Assembly (NCBI RefSeq): GCF_021228125.1
Contig: NZ_JAJQQS010000003.1
Location: 124,001-188,000 of the forward strand
From: Streptomyces albireticuli
Lineage (GTDB): Bacteria > Actinomycetota > Actinomycetes > Streptomycetales > Streptomycetaceae
Length of the DNA: 64,000 nucleotides
Direction: 5' to 3'
Part shown: positions 27,837-35,865 of the stretch, one piece after another
Numbering within the stretch: the first letter of the stretch is position 1
Layout of the letters: every line of letters starts with the position of its first letter
Notes under the pieces: model-generated
Databases searched by the model: none
Told to the model about the DNA's origin: nothing
Seen by the model: the letters and a program-made list of their open reading frames with translations, nothing else
Made by a program: the position numbers and the translations under genes

Positions 27837-28664
27837 ATGATCGATGAATTTCTCGCAGGTGGACTCAACGACGTCGAGGAAGCGGTCCGCAAGGCGGCCG
27901 CCGCCGAGATCATGCCGCGTTTCCGGCAGCTCGCCGCGCACGAGATCGTCGAGAAGAACGGCCCGCACGACCTGGTGACCGTCGCCGACCGGCTCGCCGA
28001 GGAGCACCTGACGGCCTCCCTCACGACGCTGCTGCCCGGCTCGGTCGTGGTGGGCGAGGAGGCCGTGCACGCCGACCCGGGCGTGCTCGGCGCCCTGCGC
28101 GGCGACGACCCGGTGTGGATCGTCGACCCCGTCGACGGCACCCGGCAGTTCGTCCACGGCGACCCCGGCTTCGCGACCCTGGTCTGCCTGGCCCACCGCG
28201 GCGAGCTCCTCGCCTCCTGGACGTACGCCCCCGCCCTGGACCTGATGGCGACGGCCCGCCGCGGCGGTGGAGCGTGGCTGGGCGGCGAGCGGCTGCGCGC
28301 CGGCGCGCCCGAGCCCGGCGCGCCCCTGGAAATCGCCATATCGCACTACGACTTCACCAGCGACGAGCAGAAGCGCGTCCTGGACGCCCTGAGCACGGAA
28401 GGCATCGCCCCGCGCCCCTGCGGCTCCGCCGGCCTGGAGTATCTGAACGTGGCCCGCGGCACCCTCGCCGGTCTCGCGTTCTCCTGGGAGAACGCGTGGG
28501 ACCACGCCGCCGGACTGCTGCTGGTCGCCGAGGCGGGCGGGGCGAGCGCCACGGTCGCGGGCGAGCCGTTCCGGATCGCCGGGGGCAACGCCCTGCCCTT
28601 CGCCGCTGCCCGGGACGAGCTGACGCTCCGGCATATCCTGGGCCTGCTGGCGTCCGCCGGCTGA
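27837..28664 (+). CDS. Inositol-monophosphatase-family phosphatase
   Basis: 275-residue metal-dependent sugar phosphatase (IMPase/FBPase fold). All metal motifs are present: [16 protein letters not shown], and WDHAAGLLL near residue 221. Possible substrates are inositol phosphate, histidinol phosphate or PAP; sequence alone does not choose. ATG start at 27837. The next gene begins 28 bp downstream on the same strand, so the pair may be co-transcribed. Confidence 0.9.
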   Translation: MIDEFLAGGLNDVEEAVRKAAAAEIMPRFRQLAAHEIVEKNGPHDLVTVADRLAEEHLTASLTTLLPGSVVVGEEAVHADPGVLGALRGDDPVWIVDPVDGTRQFVHGDPGFATLVCLAHRGELLASWTYAPALDLMATARRGGGAWLGGERLRAGAPEPGAPLEIAISHYDFTSDEQKRVLDALSTEGIAPRPCGSAGLEYLNVARGTLAGLAFSWENAWDHAAGLLLVAEAGGASATVAGEPFRIAGGNALPFAAARDELTLRHILGLLASAG

Positions 28665-28692
28665 CCCCGCCGGGGACGAGGGGAGTGTGCCG

Positions 28693-30108
28693 GTGTCCAC
28701 CATGCTCGACGTGGTCGTCGTAGGCGCCGGCCCGAACGGTCTGACCGCCGCGGTGGAGCTGGCCCGCCGTGGTCTGTCCGTCGAGGTGTTCGAGGCCGCG
28801 GAGGCCGTCGGCGGCGGGGCGCGGACCGAGGAGCTCACGCTCCCCGGTTTCCGTCATGACCCGTGCTCCGCCGTGCACCCGCTCGGCGCCGGCTCGCCCG
28901 CCTTCACGGGGATGCCCCTGGCCCGCCACGGCCTGCGCTGGCTGCATCCCGGGCTGCCCATGGCCCACCCCTTCCCCGACGGTACGGCCGCGGTCCTCGC
29001 CCGGGGAGTGGGGGAGACGGCGCTCTCCCTCGGCCCGCGCGACGCCGGGGCGTACCGCCGCCTGGTCGCGCCCTTCCACGGCCGCTGGGAGACGGTGGCG
29101 ACCGACTTCCTGCGCCCGGCCTGGGCCGGCCTGCCGGCCGATCCGGTGCTGTACGCCCGCTTCGGGCTCTCCGCGGCGCAGCCCGCGGCGCTGCTGACCC
29201 GCCGCTTCCGCGATCCCAAGGCGCGCGCGATGTTCGCGGGCCTCGCCGCGCACGGCATCGGGCCGCTCACCGGCGTCGGCACCGGTGGCATGGCCCTGCT
29301 CTTCGCGCTCGCCGCGCACGCGGGCGGCTGGCCGGTGCCGCGCGGCGGCGCCCAGGCGGTGGCCGACGCCCTCGCCTCGTACCTGCGCGAGGAAGGCGGC
29401 ACCGTCCACACCTGCTTCGAGGTCAAGCGTCTGGACGACCTGCCGCCCGCCCGCGCCTACGTCTTCGACACCTCGCCCACGGCCCTCGCCCGGATCGCGG
29501 GGCTCGGCGGCGCGTACCGCCGCTTCCGCTACGGCCCCAGCGTCTTCAAGATCGATTACGCGCTGGCCGGGCCCGTGCCCTGGACCTCGGAGCAGGCTCG
29601 CCGGGCCGGCACCGTCCATGTCGGCCCGACGTACGGGGAGATCGACGCCGCCCTCGGCGCGGCTCTGGGCGGCCGTGACCCCGAGGTCCCCTTCCTTATC
29701 ACCGCGCAGCCCAGTCTCATCGACCCCACCCGCGCGCCGGAGGGCAAACACACCTTCTGGGTCTACGGCCATGTGCCGCACGGCTGGGAGGGCGATGCCA
29801 CCGAGGTGATCGAGCGTCAGATCGAGCGGTTCGCCCCCGGTTTCCGCGATCTGGTCCTGGCCCGCGCCACGGCGGGGCCGCCGGAGCTGGCGGCCCGCAA
29901 CGCGAACTATGTGGGCGGGGACATCAACACGGGCTCGACGGCGGGGCTGCGGCTGGTGATCCGGCCGCGGTTGGCGCGGGTGCCGTACGCGACGGCGCGT
30001 CCGACGGTGTTCCTGTGCTCGTCGGCGACGCCGCCGGGGCCGGGGGTGCACGGGATGTGCGGGCGGCATGCGGCGCGGGCGGTTTGGCGGTGGCTGTGCC
30101 GGGGGTAG
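28693..30108 (+). CDS. Phytoene-desaturase-like FAD/NAD(P) oxidoreductase
   Basis: About 471 residues. N-terminal Rossmann motif [12 protein letters not shown] (GxGxxG) plus the second FAD motif [13 protein letters not shown], typical of the carotenoid-desaturase/pyranose-oxidase-like NAD(P)/FAD superfamily. A C-terminal FAD-contact segment ([16 protein letters not shown]) is present. No carotenoid genes are nearby, so the substrate is unknown; many such Streptomyces proteins lie alone. GTG at 28693 is 7 nt from GGGGAG; an earlier GTG at 28687 is too close. Confidence 0.85.
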   Translation: MSTMLDVVVVGAGPNGLTAAVELARRGLSVEVFEAAEAVGGGARTEELTLPGFRHDPCSAVHPLGAGSPAFTGMPLARHGLRWLHPGLPMAHPFPDGTAAVLARGVGETALSLGPRDAGAYRRLVAPFHGRWETVATDFLRPAWAGLPADPVLYARFGLSAAQPAALLTRRFRDPKARAMFAGLAAHGIGPLTGVGTGGMALLFALAAHAGGWPVPRGGAQAVADALASYLREEGGTVHTCFEVKRLDDLPPARAYVFDTSPTALARIAGLGGAYRRFRYGPSVFKIDYALAGPVPWTSEQARRAGTVHVGPTYGEIDAALGAALGGRDPEVPFLITAQPSLIDPTRAPEGKHTFWVYGHVPHGWEGDATEVIERQIERFAPGFRDLVLARATAGPPELAARNANYVGGDINTGSTAGLRLVIRPRLARVPYATARPTVFLCSSATPPGPGVHGMCGRHAARAVWRWLCRG

Positions 30109-30138
30109 GGCGGGGTGGTGTGCGGGTGCGGTGCCGGT

Positions 30139-30353
30139 GCGGTTCGCCTGCGGCGGGCCTTTTCCCCACCCCGCCCCTTCCCGAACCGGGGCTCCGCCCC
30201 GAACCCCGGTCCTCAAACGCCGGACGGGCTGGAAAATCCAGCCCGTCCGGCGCTTGAGGACACCGCGCGGTAGCGCGGAAAGGGGGCCCGGGGGCTTGCC
30301 CCCGGTTCTGGGAAGGGGCGGGTAGGGGAAAAGGCCCGCCGCAGGCGAACCGC
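30139..30353. repeat. Dispersed palindromic intergenic element, copy 3, perfect 29-bp terminal inverted repeats
   Basis: 215-bp element between convergent genes. Arms 30139-30167 and 30325-30353 are exact inverse complements (29 bp). Inside lie a left hairpin (GGGGC-TCC-GCCCC), a central 22-bp hairpin (30211-30232 with 30238-30259, one mismatch), a small CCGCGC/GCGCGG-type hairpin and a right CCGGGGGC/GCCCCCGG hairpin. Folded RNA or cruciform DNA would look like a cloverleaf. No target-site duplication is evident. Confidence 0.9.
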
Positions 30354-30447
30354 ACCCCCTTACCCCCTCACCCGGTACCGGCACACATTCACACCCGCCC
30401 CCACGAGGGCGATCCTCCACGGCCGGGATCCCCTCCCGCAACGGGCC

Positions 30448-31092
30448 TTAGGCCACCTGACCCAGGTCGGCGAGGACCGCCGCCCGGACCGGCTCGATGT
30501 CCGTCCCCACCCGCTGGAGGCTCCGCGAGAGCAGCTCGTCGGCGGGGGTGAGGAGGCCCAGTACGACGTGCGCGAGCGTGATGCGGTCGTCGGCCTGGGC
30601 CAGCATCACCTTGGACGCGCTGTCCAGCGCCCGCTGGCCGTGCGGGGTGAAGGGGAGGTGGGCGTCCGGCGCGAGGCCGGGGACCACGATCGACGCGGGC
30701 GCCGGGCTCGGGGCCGGCGCGGCGGCCTTGCGGCGCCCGAACGGCAGCCACCGGCGCGCGGGCTCCGGCTCCGGGGCCGGTGCGGGGGACGCGGGCGCCT
30801 GGGTCCGCAGGAAGTGCTCGCGCACGGCGGCCAGGTCGATGCCCGCGCCGGTCAGGGCCTCCCGGTCCTCCTCGGCCAGCCCGAGGCCGCCGTCCGCCGC
30901 GGCGAGCACCGCCGGCCGGTAGGCCTCGTATGTGACGCCGAGGCGGGCCAGCGCGAGGATCGGCACCTCCTTCTCCGCGAGGAGCCCGAGCATCAGGTGC
31001 TCGCTGCCGATCCACGGGTGCCCCAGCTCGCGGGCCTCCTGCTGCGACCGGACTACCGCTATCCGCGCGTTCAGCGTGAACCGTTCGAACAT
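30448..31092 (-). CDS. Clp N-terminal-domain protein, stand-alone
   Basis: 214 residues with two Clp-N repeats (starting MFERFTLNARIAVVRSQ, and PFTPHGQRALDSA), joined by a Pro/Ala-rich linker with a basic patch (RRWLPFGRRK). No AAA+ ATPase module is present. In ClpC such domains bind adaptors and substrates, so a stand-alone copy may act as adaptor, decoy or regulator of ClpC. Start ATG is 3 nt after the HTH gene stop; the ribosome site AGGAGG lies in the final HTH codons, so translation is coupled. Confidence 0.88.
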   Translation of the reverse strand: MFERFTLNARIAVVRSQQEARELGHPWIGSEHLMLGLLAEKEVPILALARLGVTYEAYRPAVLAAADGGLGLAEEDREALTGAGIDLAAVREHFLRTQAPASPAPAPEPEPARRWLPFGRRKAAAPAPSPAPASIVVPGLAPDAHLPFTPHGQRALDSASKVMLAQADDRITLAHVVLGLLTPADELLSRSLQRVGTDIEPVRAAVLADLGQVA

Positions 31093-31095
31093 TCC

Positions 31096-31320
31096 TTACC
31101 TCCTGGAGTGCTTCTTGTGGGCGGCCTGCCTGCTGACGCCGAGCGCGGCCCCGATCTCTTCCCAGGACCAGCCCTGCCGCCGGGCACTGTCGACCTGGAG
31201 CACCTCCAGGCGCTCCACGAGCCGCCGCAGTGCGGCGACGGCGCGGAGCCCGACGCGGGGATCGCTGTTCATGGCGGCCTCGGTGGTGGCGACCGCGTCG
31301 TTCGCATCCGTTCCGGCCAT
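31096..31320 (-). CDS. Small helix-turn-helix protein paired with Clp-N protein
   Basis: 74 residues ending in a sigma-like HTH (GWSWEEIGAALGVSRQAAHKK). The start used is the ATG at 31320, which has no ribosome site but lies 6 nt from a -10-like TAGGTT, suggesting a leaderless message; an alternative ATG at 31272 follows GAGG. Two GTCAA..TTGAC palindromes cover the promoter, so it probably represses itself and the downstream Clp-N gene. The HTH resembles that of the protein at 33983-34555 (shared LGVSRQAA). Confidence 0.8.
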   Translation of the reverse strand: MAGTDANDAVATTEAAMNSDPRVGLRAVAALRRLVERLEVLQVDSARRQGWSWEEIGAALGVSRQAAHKKHSRR

Positions 31321-31325
31321 GGTGC

Positions 31326-31369
31326 GTCAACCTAGGATGACGGCAGGGGTGATGTCAATCAGGATTGAC
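31326..31369. promoter_or_regulatory. Paired GTCA palindromes, operator/promoter of HTH-Clp-N operon
   Basis: Two 16-bp palindromes, GTCAACCT/AGGATGAC (31326-31341) and GTCAATCA/GGATTGAC (31354-31369), with centres 28 bp apart. Read on the minus strand, TTGACA of the upstream site and TAGGTT of the downstream site form a -35/-10 pair with an 18-bp spacer, ending 8 nt before the ATG. Operator, promoter and start codon are thus overlaid. The same geometry recurs at 34867-34911. Confidence 0.7.
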
Positions 31370-31455
31370 GAGGTGGACGGGGGAATCCGTGGCCGTCGGA
31401 GGTGTGTGTCGGAATTCCGCGAGCCAGGAGCGCCCGTACGGCCGATCCTGGAGTC

Positions 31456-33348
31456 ATGTCAGCCACCTCAGCGCTGCCCGCCACGCCCGGCGCCGCGGCC
31501 GCGCCCGCCGCCTCCGGTGGTGCCTGTACGTCCGGTCCCGGCGCGGGGTCGGCCGTACCGGCGATGCCGGGGTCCGTCCGTACGCCCGGTGCCGCGGCCG
31601 TGTCCGCTACTTCCGGCCGTGCCCATACGCCCCGCTCCGGCCCCGGGGCGGCTCCCCGCGCGGTGGACCCCGTCCGTACGCCCGGTGCCGCGGCCGTGTC
31701 CGCTACCTCCGGCCGTGCCCGTACGCCCCGCCCCGGCCCCGGCACGGCTCCCCGCGCGGTGGACCCCGCCCGCGCGCTCGATGCCGCCGCGCCCGCCACC
31801 TCCGCTCATCCCCGTACCTCCCCTCCCGGCGGCCGGTCCGTCGCACCGGCCGCGCCCGCCACGCCCCGCCCCATGTACACCGACTTCGACCGCTGCGTCA
31901 GGGCCGTGCGTTCCCGGGACGCCCGCTTCGACGGGTGGTTCTTCACGGCCGTCCTCACCACCCGCATCTATTGCCGTCCGAGCTGCCCGGCCGTGCCGCC
32001 GAAGGACCGGAACATGTCCTTCTATCCCAGCGCGGCCGCCGCCCAGCAGGCCGGATTCCGGGCCTGCAAGCGCTGCCGGCCCGACGCCAGCCCCGGCTCG
32101 CCGCAGTGGAACGAGCGGGCCGACCTCGTCGCCCGCGCCATGCGGCTCATCGGTGACGGCACCGTCGACCGCGAAGGCGTCCCCGGACTCGCCGCCCGTC
32201 TCGGTTACAGCACCCGCCAGATCGAGCGGCAGCTGCGCGCCGAACTCGGCGCGGGTCCGCTCGCCCTCGCCCGCGCCCAGCGCGCCCGGACCGCCCGCCT
32301 CCTCATCGAGACCAGCGACCTGCCCATGGCCGACGCCGCCTTCGCGGCCGGCTTCTCCTCCATCCGGGCCTTCAACGAGACGGTCCGCGAGGTCTTCGCC
32401 CTCACCCCGACCGAGCTCCGCGCCCGCGCCGCCCACGGCCGCGCCCCCGCCGCGCCCGGCGTGCTCACCCTCCGCCTGCCCTTCCGGGCGCCGCTGTGCC
32501 CGGACAACCTCTTCGGCCACCTCGCCGCCACGGCCGTCCCCGGCGTGGAGGAGTGGCGCGACGGCGCGTACCGCCGCACCCTGCGCCTGCCGTACGGGCA
32601 CGGGGCCGTCGCCCTGGCGCCCCGCCCCGACCACATCGCCTGCCGCCTCGCCCTCACCGACCAGCGCGACCTCGCGGGCGCCATCAGCCGCTGCCGGAGC
32701 CTCCTCGACCTCGACGCCGACCCCGAGGCCGTCGACGAACTCCTCGGCACGGACGAACGGCTGGCGCCGCTCGTCGCCGAGGCCCCCGGCCGGCGGGTGC
32801 CGCGCACCGTCGACCCGGCGGAGTTCGCCGTACGGGCCGTGCTCGGCCAGCAGGTCTCCACCGCCGCGGCCCGGACCCTGGCCGCCCGGCTCGTCACCGC
32901 GCACGGACAGCCCGTACGCGACCCCCTGGGCGGCACGCTCACCCATCTCTTCCCCACGGCGGAGGAACTGTCCGGCCTCGACCCCGCCGCCCTCGCCATG
33001 CCCGCCGGGCGCCGCGCCACCGTCGTCCGCCTGGTGCGCGCCCTCGCCACCGGCGAGCTCGACCTCGGCGTCGGCAGCGACCGGGCCGAGGCCCGCGCCC
33101 GGCTCGCCGAGCTCCCCGGCATGGGCCCCTGGACCACCGGGATCATCGCCATGCGGGCCCTCGGCGACCCCGACGCCTTCGTCCCCACGGACCTCGGCGT
33201 CCGGCGGGCCGCCGCCGCCCGCGGCCTGCCCTCGACGCCCGGCGCGCTGACCCGGCACGCCACCGCCTGGCGGCCCTGGCGTTCCTACGCCGTCCAGTAC
33301 CTCTGGGCCGCGGACGACCACGCCGTCAACCACATGCCGGCCCACTGA
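31456..33348 (+). CDS. Ada-type methylphosphotriester sensor fused to AlkA 3-methyladenine DNA glycosylase
   Basis: Up to 630 residues. Residues 1-139 are a low-complexity Ala/Pro/Arg-rich extension that includes a duplicated 32-residue unit. From MYTDFDRC (residue 140) the Ada N domain follows, with methyl-acceptor and zinc cysteines (YCRPSC near 173, CKRC near 210). Next comes an AraC HTH (LAARLGYSTRQIERQLRAELG...), then an AlkA N domain and helix-hairpin-helix glycosylase with ELPGMGPWTTG and catalytic Asp in FVPTDLG. It senses methylated DNA, activates repair genes and excises alkylated purines. The start is uncertain: ATG 31456 has GGAG only 2 nt away, ATG 31873 has none. The ogt gene follows in the same operon. 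Confidence 0.9.
   Translation: MSATSALPATPGAAAAPAASGGACTSGPGAGSAVPAMPGSVRTPGAAAVSATSGRAHTPRSGPGAAPRAVDPVRTPGAAAVSATSGRARTPRPGPGTAPRAVDPARALDAAAPATSAHPRTSPPGGRSVAPAAPATPRPMYTDFDRCVRAVRSRDARFDGWFFTAVLTTRIYCRPSCPAVPPKDRNMSFYPSAAAAQQAGFRACKRCRPDASPGSPQWNERADLVARAMRLIGDGTVDREGVPGLAARLGYSTRQIERQLRAELGAGPLALARAQRARTARLLIETSDLPMADAAFAAGFSSIRAFNETVREVFALTPTELRARAAHGRAPAAPGVLTLRLPFRAPLCPDNLFGHLAATAVPGVEEWRDGAYRRTLRLPYGHGAVALAPRPDHIACRLALTDQRDLAGAISRCRSLLDLDADPEAVDELLGTDERLAPLVAEAPGRRVPRTVDPAEFAVRAVLGQQVSTAAARTLAARLVTAHGQPVRDPLGGTLTHLFPTAEELSGLDPAALAMPAGRRATVVRLVRALATGELDLGVGSDRAEARARLAELPGMGPWTTGIIAMRALGDPDAFVPTDLGVRRAAAARGLPSTPGALTRHATAWRPWRSYAVQYLWAADDHAVNHMPAH
31576..31767 (+). repeat. Tandem 96-bp repeat in the 5' extension of the ada-alkA gene
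   Basis: Two nearly identical 96-bp units (31576-31671 and 31672-31767), each 32 codons, both beginning GTCCGTACGCCCGGTGCC. Being a multiple of three, the repeat keeps the frame. Encodes the unit VRTPGAAAVSATSGRA plus an Arg/Pro-rich tail. Confidence 0.85.
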
Positions 33349-33356
33349 CCGGCCGC

Positions 33357-33402
33357 CTCGACCCGCCCCACCTCGACCCGTCCCACCTCGACCCGCCCCA
33401 CA
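33357..33402. repeat. 15-bp tandem repeat before ogt
   Basis: Three copies of CTCGACCCG(C/T)CCCAC in the gap between ada-alkA and ogt, just before the ogt ribosome site (GAGAGGATC). Confidence 0.75.
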
Positions 33403-33418
33403 GAGAGGATCGACCCCG

Positions 33419-33937
33419 ATGTCCGACACGACGGCATCCCGTGTCCACACCGTCATCGACAGTCCCTACGGCCCCCTCACGCTCGTCGCGACCGACGGCG
33501 TCCTCAGCGGCCTCTATATGACAGATCAGCGCCACCGCCCGGCCGAGGAGACCTTCGGGCCGCGCGACGACACCCCGTTCCCCGAGGTGCTGCGCCAGCT
33601 CGCGGCCTACTTCGGCGGCGGATCGACCCGTTTCGACCTTCCGCTGCGCCTGGACGGCACGCCTTTCCAGCGCCGCGTCTGGGCCGGCCTCCAGGAGATC
33701 CCGTACGGCGCGACCGTCTCCTACGGCGAACTCGCCGACCGGATCGGGGCGCCGGGCGCCTCCCGCGCCGTGGGCCTGGCGAACGGCAAGAACCCCGTCA
33801 GCATCATCGTGCCCTGCCATCGCGTCATCGGCGCCGGCGGCGGCCTCACCGGCTACGGCGGCGGGCTGGACCGCAAGCGCAGGCTGCTCGCCTTCGAGCG
33901 CGGTGTGGCGGCCCCGGAGCAGGCCGAGCTGTTCTGA
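33419..33937 (+). CDS. ogt: Methylated-DNA-protein-cysteine methyltransferase
   Basis: 172-residue suicide repair protein that moves the methyl group from O6-methylguanine to its own cysteine. Active-site motif PCHRVIG is present with the upstream IPYGATVSYGELA helix and SRAVGLANGKNP arginine-finger region. An N-terminal ribonuclease-like domain completes the usual Ogt length. It lies 70 bp after the ada-alkA gene on the same strand, forming an alkylation-repair unit probably induced by methylated Ada. Confidence 0.96.
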   Translation: MSDTTASRVHTVIDSPYGPLTLVATDGVLSGLYMTDQRHRPAEETFGPRDDTPFPEVLRQLAAYFGGGSTRFDLPLRLDGTPFQRRVWAGLQEIPYGATVSYGELADRIGAPGASRAVGLANGKNPVSIIVPCHRVIGAGGGLTGYGGGLDRKRRLLAFERGVAAPEQAELF

Positions 33938-33982
33938 GCCGGGTCCATGGGCCCCTGCCCCGAGGACCCGTGACCCCGGCCC

Positions 33983-34555
33983 TCAGGCCACCCGCTTCGA
34001 CGGGCGCTTGTAATACCGCCACGGGAACGACCCGGAGCCGACCTGCGTCCACCCCTCGCTCTCCATCCTGCGGTGCCGGCCACCCACGGCGAACGGCACC
34101 CGGCGGTGCTCCCAGGGGTGGTCGGAACGCTCCACCACATGGAACAGCGGGCCGTAGTCGACCAGCTGCCAGCCGTCCCGGCCGGCCTCGGCCAGCGCCT
34201 GCATCTCGTCGAACGCCGTCAGCGGCGTCAGCACCCGGCGCTCCGCCGCTCCGGAGGTGTCCGGGCCGGGCCCCTTGCCGGCGAACCGCTGCTGGGCGGC
34301 CTGCCGGCTCACACCCAGGACGCGGCCCACGGTGTCCCAGCTGTGCCCCGCGGCGCGTGCCCCCTGCACCGCCTCGCGCAGCAGCCGGCTGGTCTCCTCG
34401 GCACCCGCCCGGGTGGCGGCGACCAGGCGGAGATAGCCCTCCGGGTCGTGCTCCAGCGATTCGGCCAGCCCGTCCGGCGCGCCGAGGACGGCGGCCGCGA
34501 TGGCCTCCCGGATGCGCGCGGCCTCCTCGGGGCCGAGCAGCTCCCCCTCGCTCAT
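33983..34555 (-). CDS. HTH protein of unknown function, second gene of a membrane-protein/HTH operon
   Basis: 190 residues. The N-terminal part is helical, with an HTH at residues about 65-95 (GHSWDTVGRVLGVSRQAAQQ) closely like the small HTH at 31096-31320. The C-terminal half has Trp/Tyr-rich segments (DGWQLVDYGPLFHVV, SGSFPWRYYKRP) that do not match a family I can name. ATG start overlaps the stop of the upstream membrane protein gene. Likely controls its own operon through the palindromes at 34867-34911. Confidence 0.75.
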   Translation of the reverse strand: MSEGELLGPEEAARIREAIAAAVLGAPDGLAESLEHDPEGYLRLVAATRAGAEETSRLLREAVQGARAAGHSWDTVGRVLGVSRQAAQQRFAGKGPGPDTSGAAERRVLTPLTAFDEMQALAEAGRDGWQLVDYGPLFHVVERSDHPWEHRRVPFAVGGRHRRMESEGWTQVGSGSFPWRYYKRPSKRVA

Positions 34556-34863
34556 CGGCCCTCACCGGCCGGGCCCTCGGCACGCAGCGGCTCCAGCTCG
34601 TCCAGCGTCAGCCGGTCCCGCTCCGCGCGCTCGGCCTCCGTCGCGTCGGAGACGGCCTCCACCTTCAGTGCCAGGCCGAGGAGGCTGATGGCGACGATCA
34701 GGATGAGGTCGGAGGCCAGCAGGGCGAAGAAGGCCGCGTCGTCGAGGTCGTCGGCGAGCGTGGCCACCATGGCGTTCAGGGCGACCGCCAGGGGCAGCAT
34801 GCCGATGACGGACGTGACGAGGGAGGTCTTACGGGCGGCCGTCGGCCGCGGCGAAGCGATCAT
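34552..34863 (-). CDS. Small membrane protein, first gene of HTH operon
   Basis: 103 residues, two predicted membrane helices (SVIGMLPLAVALNAMVAT and FALLASDLILIVAISLLGLA), acidic loop between (DDLDDAA) and a charged C-terminal helix rich in Glu/Arg. Family not recognised. The ATG at 34863 lies 6 nt from the operator/-10 region, suggesting a leaderless transcript; an alternative ATG at 34917 with GGAG 8 nt upstream would extend it by 18 residues but would span the palindromes. Overlaps the HTH gene by 4 nt. Confidence 0.72.
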   Translation of the reverse strand: MIASPRPTAARKTSLVTSVIGMLPLAVALNAMVATLADDLDDAAFFALLASDLILIVAISLLGLALKVEAVSDATEAERAERDRLTLDELEPLRAEGPAGEGR

Positions 34864-34866
34864 GAC

Positions 34867-34911
34867 GTCAAGATTTCCTTGACGCCGATCGTTTGTCAAC
34901 TTTTTCTTGAC
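34867..34911. promoter_or_regulatory. Paired GTCAA-TTGAC palindromes, operator/promoter of membrane-HTH operon
   Basis: GTCAAG-N5-CTTGAC (34867-34883, perfect) and GTCAAC-N5-CTTGAC (34895-34911, one mismatch), centres 28 bp apart. On the minus strand TTGACA and AATCTT sit 18 bp apart and 6 nt before the ATG. The layout is the same as at 31326-31369. Confidence 0.7.
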
Positions 34912-34940
34912 GGGCATCCCGGCCGCTCCGGGTGCCCCGG

Positions 34941-35024
34941 CTTCCGGACCTGAGTGCGGACCTGCTTCCGGGCCTGATTCCGGACCTGCTTCCGGGCCCG
35001 TTTTCGGGCCTGCCTCCAGGCCCC
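34941..35024. repeat. 12-bp tandem repeat (about seven units) downstream of sirtuin gene
   Basis: Seven contiguous 12-bp units of consensus CTTCCGG(G/A)CCTG in perfect register, running up to the sirtuin stop codon. A minisatellite with point differences between units; no coding role supported. Confidence 0.85.
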
Positions 35025-35794
35025 TACGCGCCGCCCGCGATCCGCTCCAGCAGCGCCGGGAGCGCCGTGCCGATCGGCTCGCGCACCAGCTCGTCCGCCC
35101 GGTCGTCGTAGGGGGTCGGTTCGGCGTTCACGATGATCAGCCGGGCGCCGTGGTCGGCGGCCAGCCCCGCGAGCGACGCGGCGGGGTGGACCTGCAGGCT
35201 CGTGCCGACCGCGATGAAGACCTCGCACGCCTTCGTCACGGCCACGGCCTCGCCCAGCACGCTCGGGTCCAGGCCCTCGCCGAACATCACCGTCGCGGAC
35301 TTCAGGATCCCGCCGCACGCCTCGCACGCCGGGTCCGGATCGCCGGCGGCCACCCGCTCCAGGGCCTCCGCCATGCCCGACCGCGCCTTGCAGCGCGTGC
35401 ACTGCACGGACCGCGCCGACCCGTGCAGTTCGAGGACCTTCCGCCCGGGCATGCCCGCGAGCTGGTGCAGCCCGTCGACGTTCTGCGTGATCACGCGTAC
35501 GGGCGTGCCGGACCGCTCCAGCCGCACCACGGCCTCGTGCGCGGCGTTCGGCCGCGCGCGCAGCGCGGGCCCGTCGCACCGCATCCGCCAGGCCCGCCGC
35601 CGGATCTCCGGATCGGCCATGTAGTACGCGTAGGTGACGAGCTTCTCGGCCTCAGGGTCGCGCCTCCACAGGCCGTTCGGTCCGCGGTAGTCGGGGATGC
35701 CGGAATCCGTGGAGATCCCGGCGCCGCTGAGGATCGCCACCAGTGGGCGTCGCGCGTCCTGTGGTGCCGTCCCGGTCGTCTCGCTGCTGCTCAT
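35024..35794 (-). CDS. cobB: Sirtuin, NAD-dependent protein deacylase
   Basis: 256-residue class III deacetylase. NAD-binding GAGISTDSGIPDYRG is near residue 24, the catalytic His is in TQNVDGLHQLAG followed by ELHGSARSVQC, and four zinc cysteines are present (CTRC and CEAC). GTSLQVHPAA and IIVNAEPTPYD complete the fold. It removes acetyl or acyl groups from lysines, for example on acetyl-CoA synthetase. ATG start. Copy 4 of the palindromic element sits 72 bp upstream. Confidence 0.95.
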   Translation of the reverse strand: MSSSETTGTAPQDARRPLVAILSGAGISTDSGIPDYRGPNGLWRRDPEAEKLVTYAYYMADPEIRRRAWRMRCDGPALRARPNAAHEAVVRLERSGTPVRVITQNVDGLHQLAGMPGRKVLELHGSARSVQCTRCKARSGMAEALERVAAGDPDPACEACGGILKSATVMFGEGLDPSVLGEAVAVTKACEVFIAVGTSLQVHPAASLAGLAADHGARLIIVNAEPTPYDDRADELVREPIGTALPALLERIAGGA

Positions 35795-35865
35795 GGCGGC
35801 GAGGGTAGGCGGGCGGGGCGGAACGGGCGAGGGGATTTGCGGGTGCGCGAGGACCGCGGGGGCGC

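Noticed and set aside
28693..30108. Carotenoid biosynthesis gene
   Set aside because: The protein has the phytoene-desaturase-like fold, but no phytoene synthase, cyclase or GGPP synthase is nearby, so pathway membership is not supported.
30139..30353. Classical MITE with target-site duplication
   Set aside because: Terminal inverted repeats are perfect, but flanking bases show no direct duplication and no transposase is nearby, so it is kept only as a palindromic repeat.
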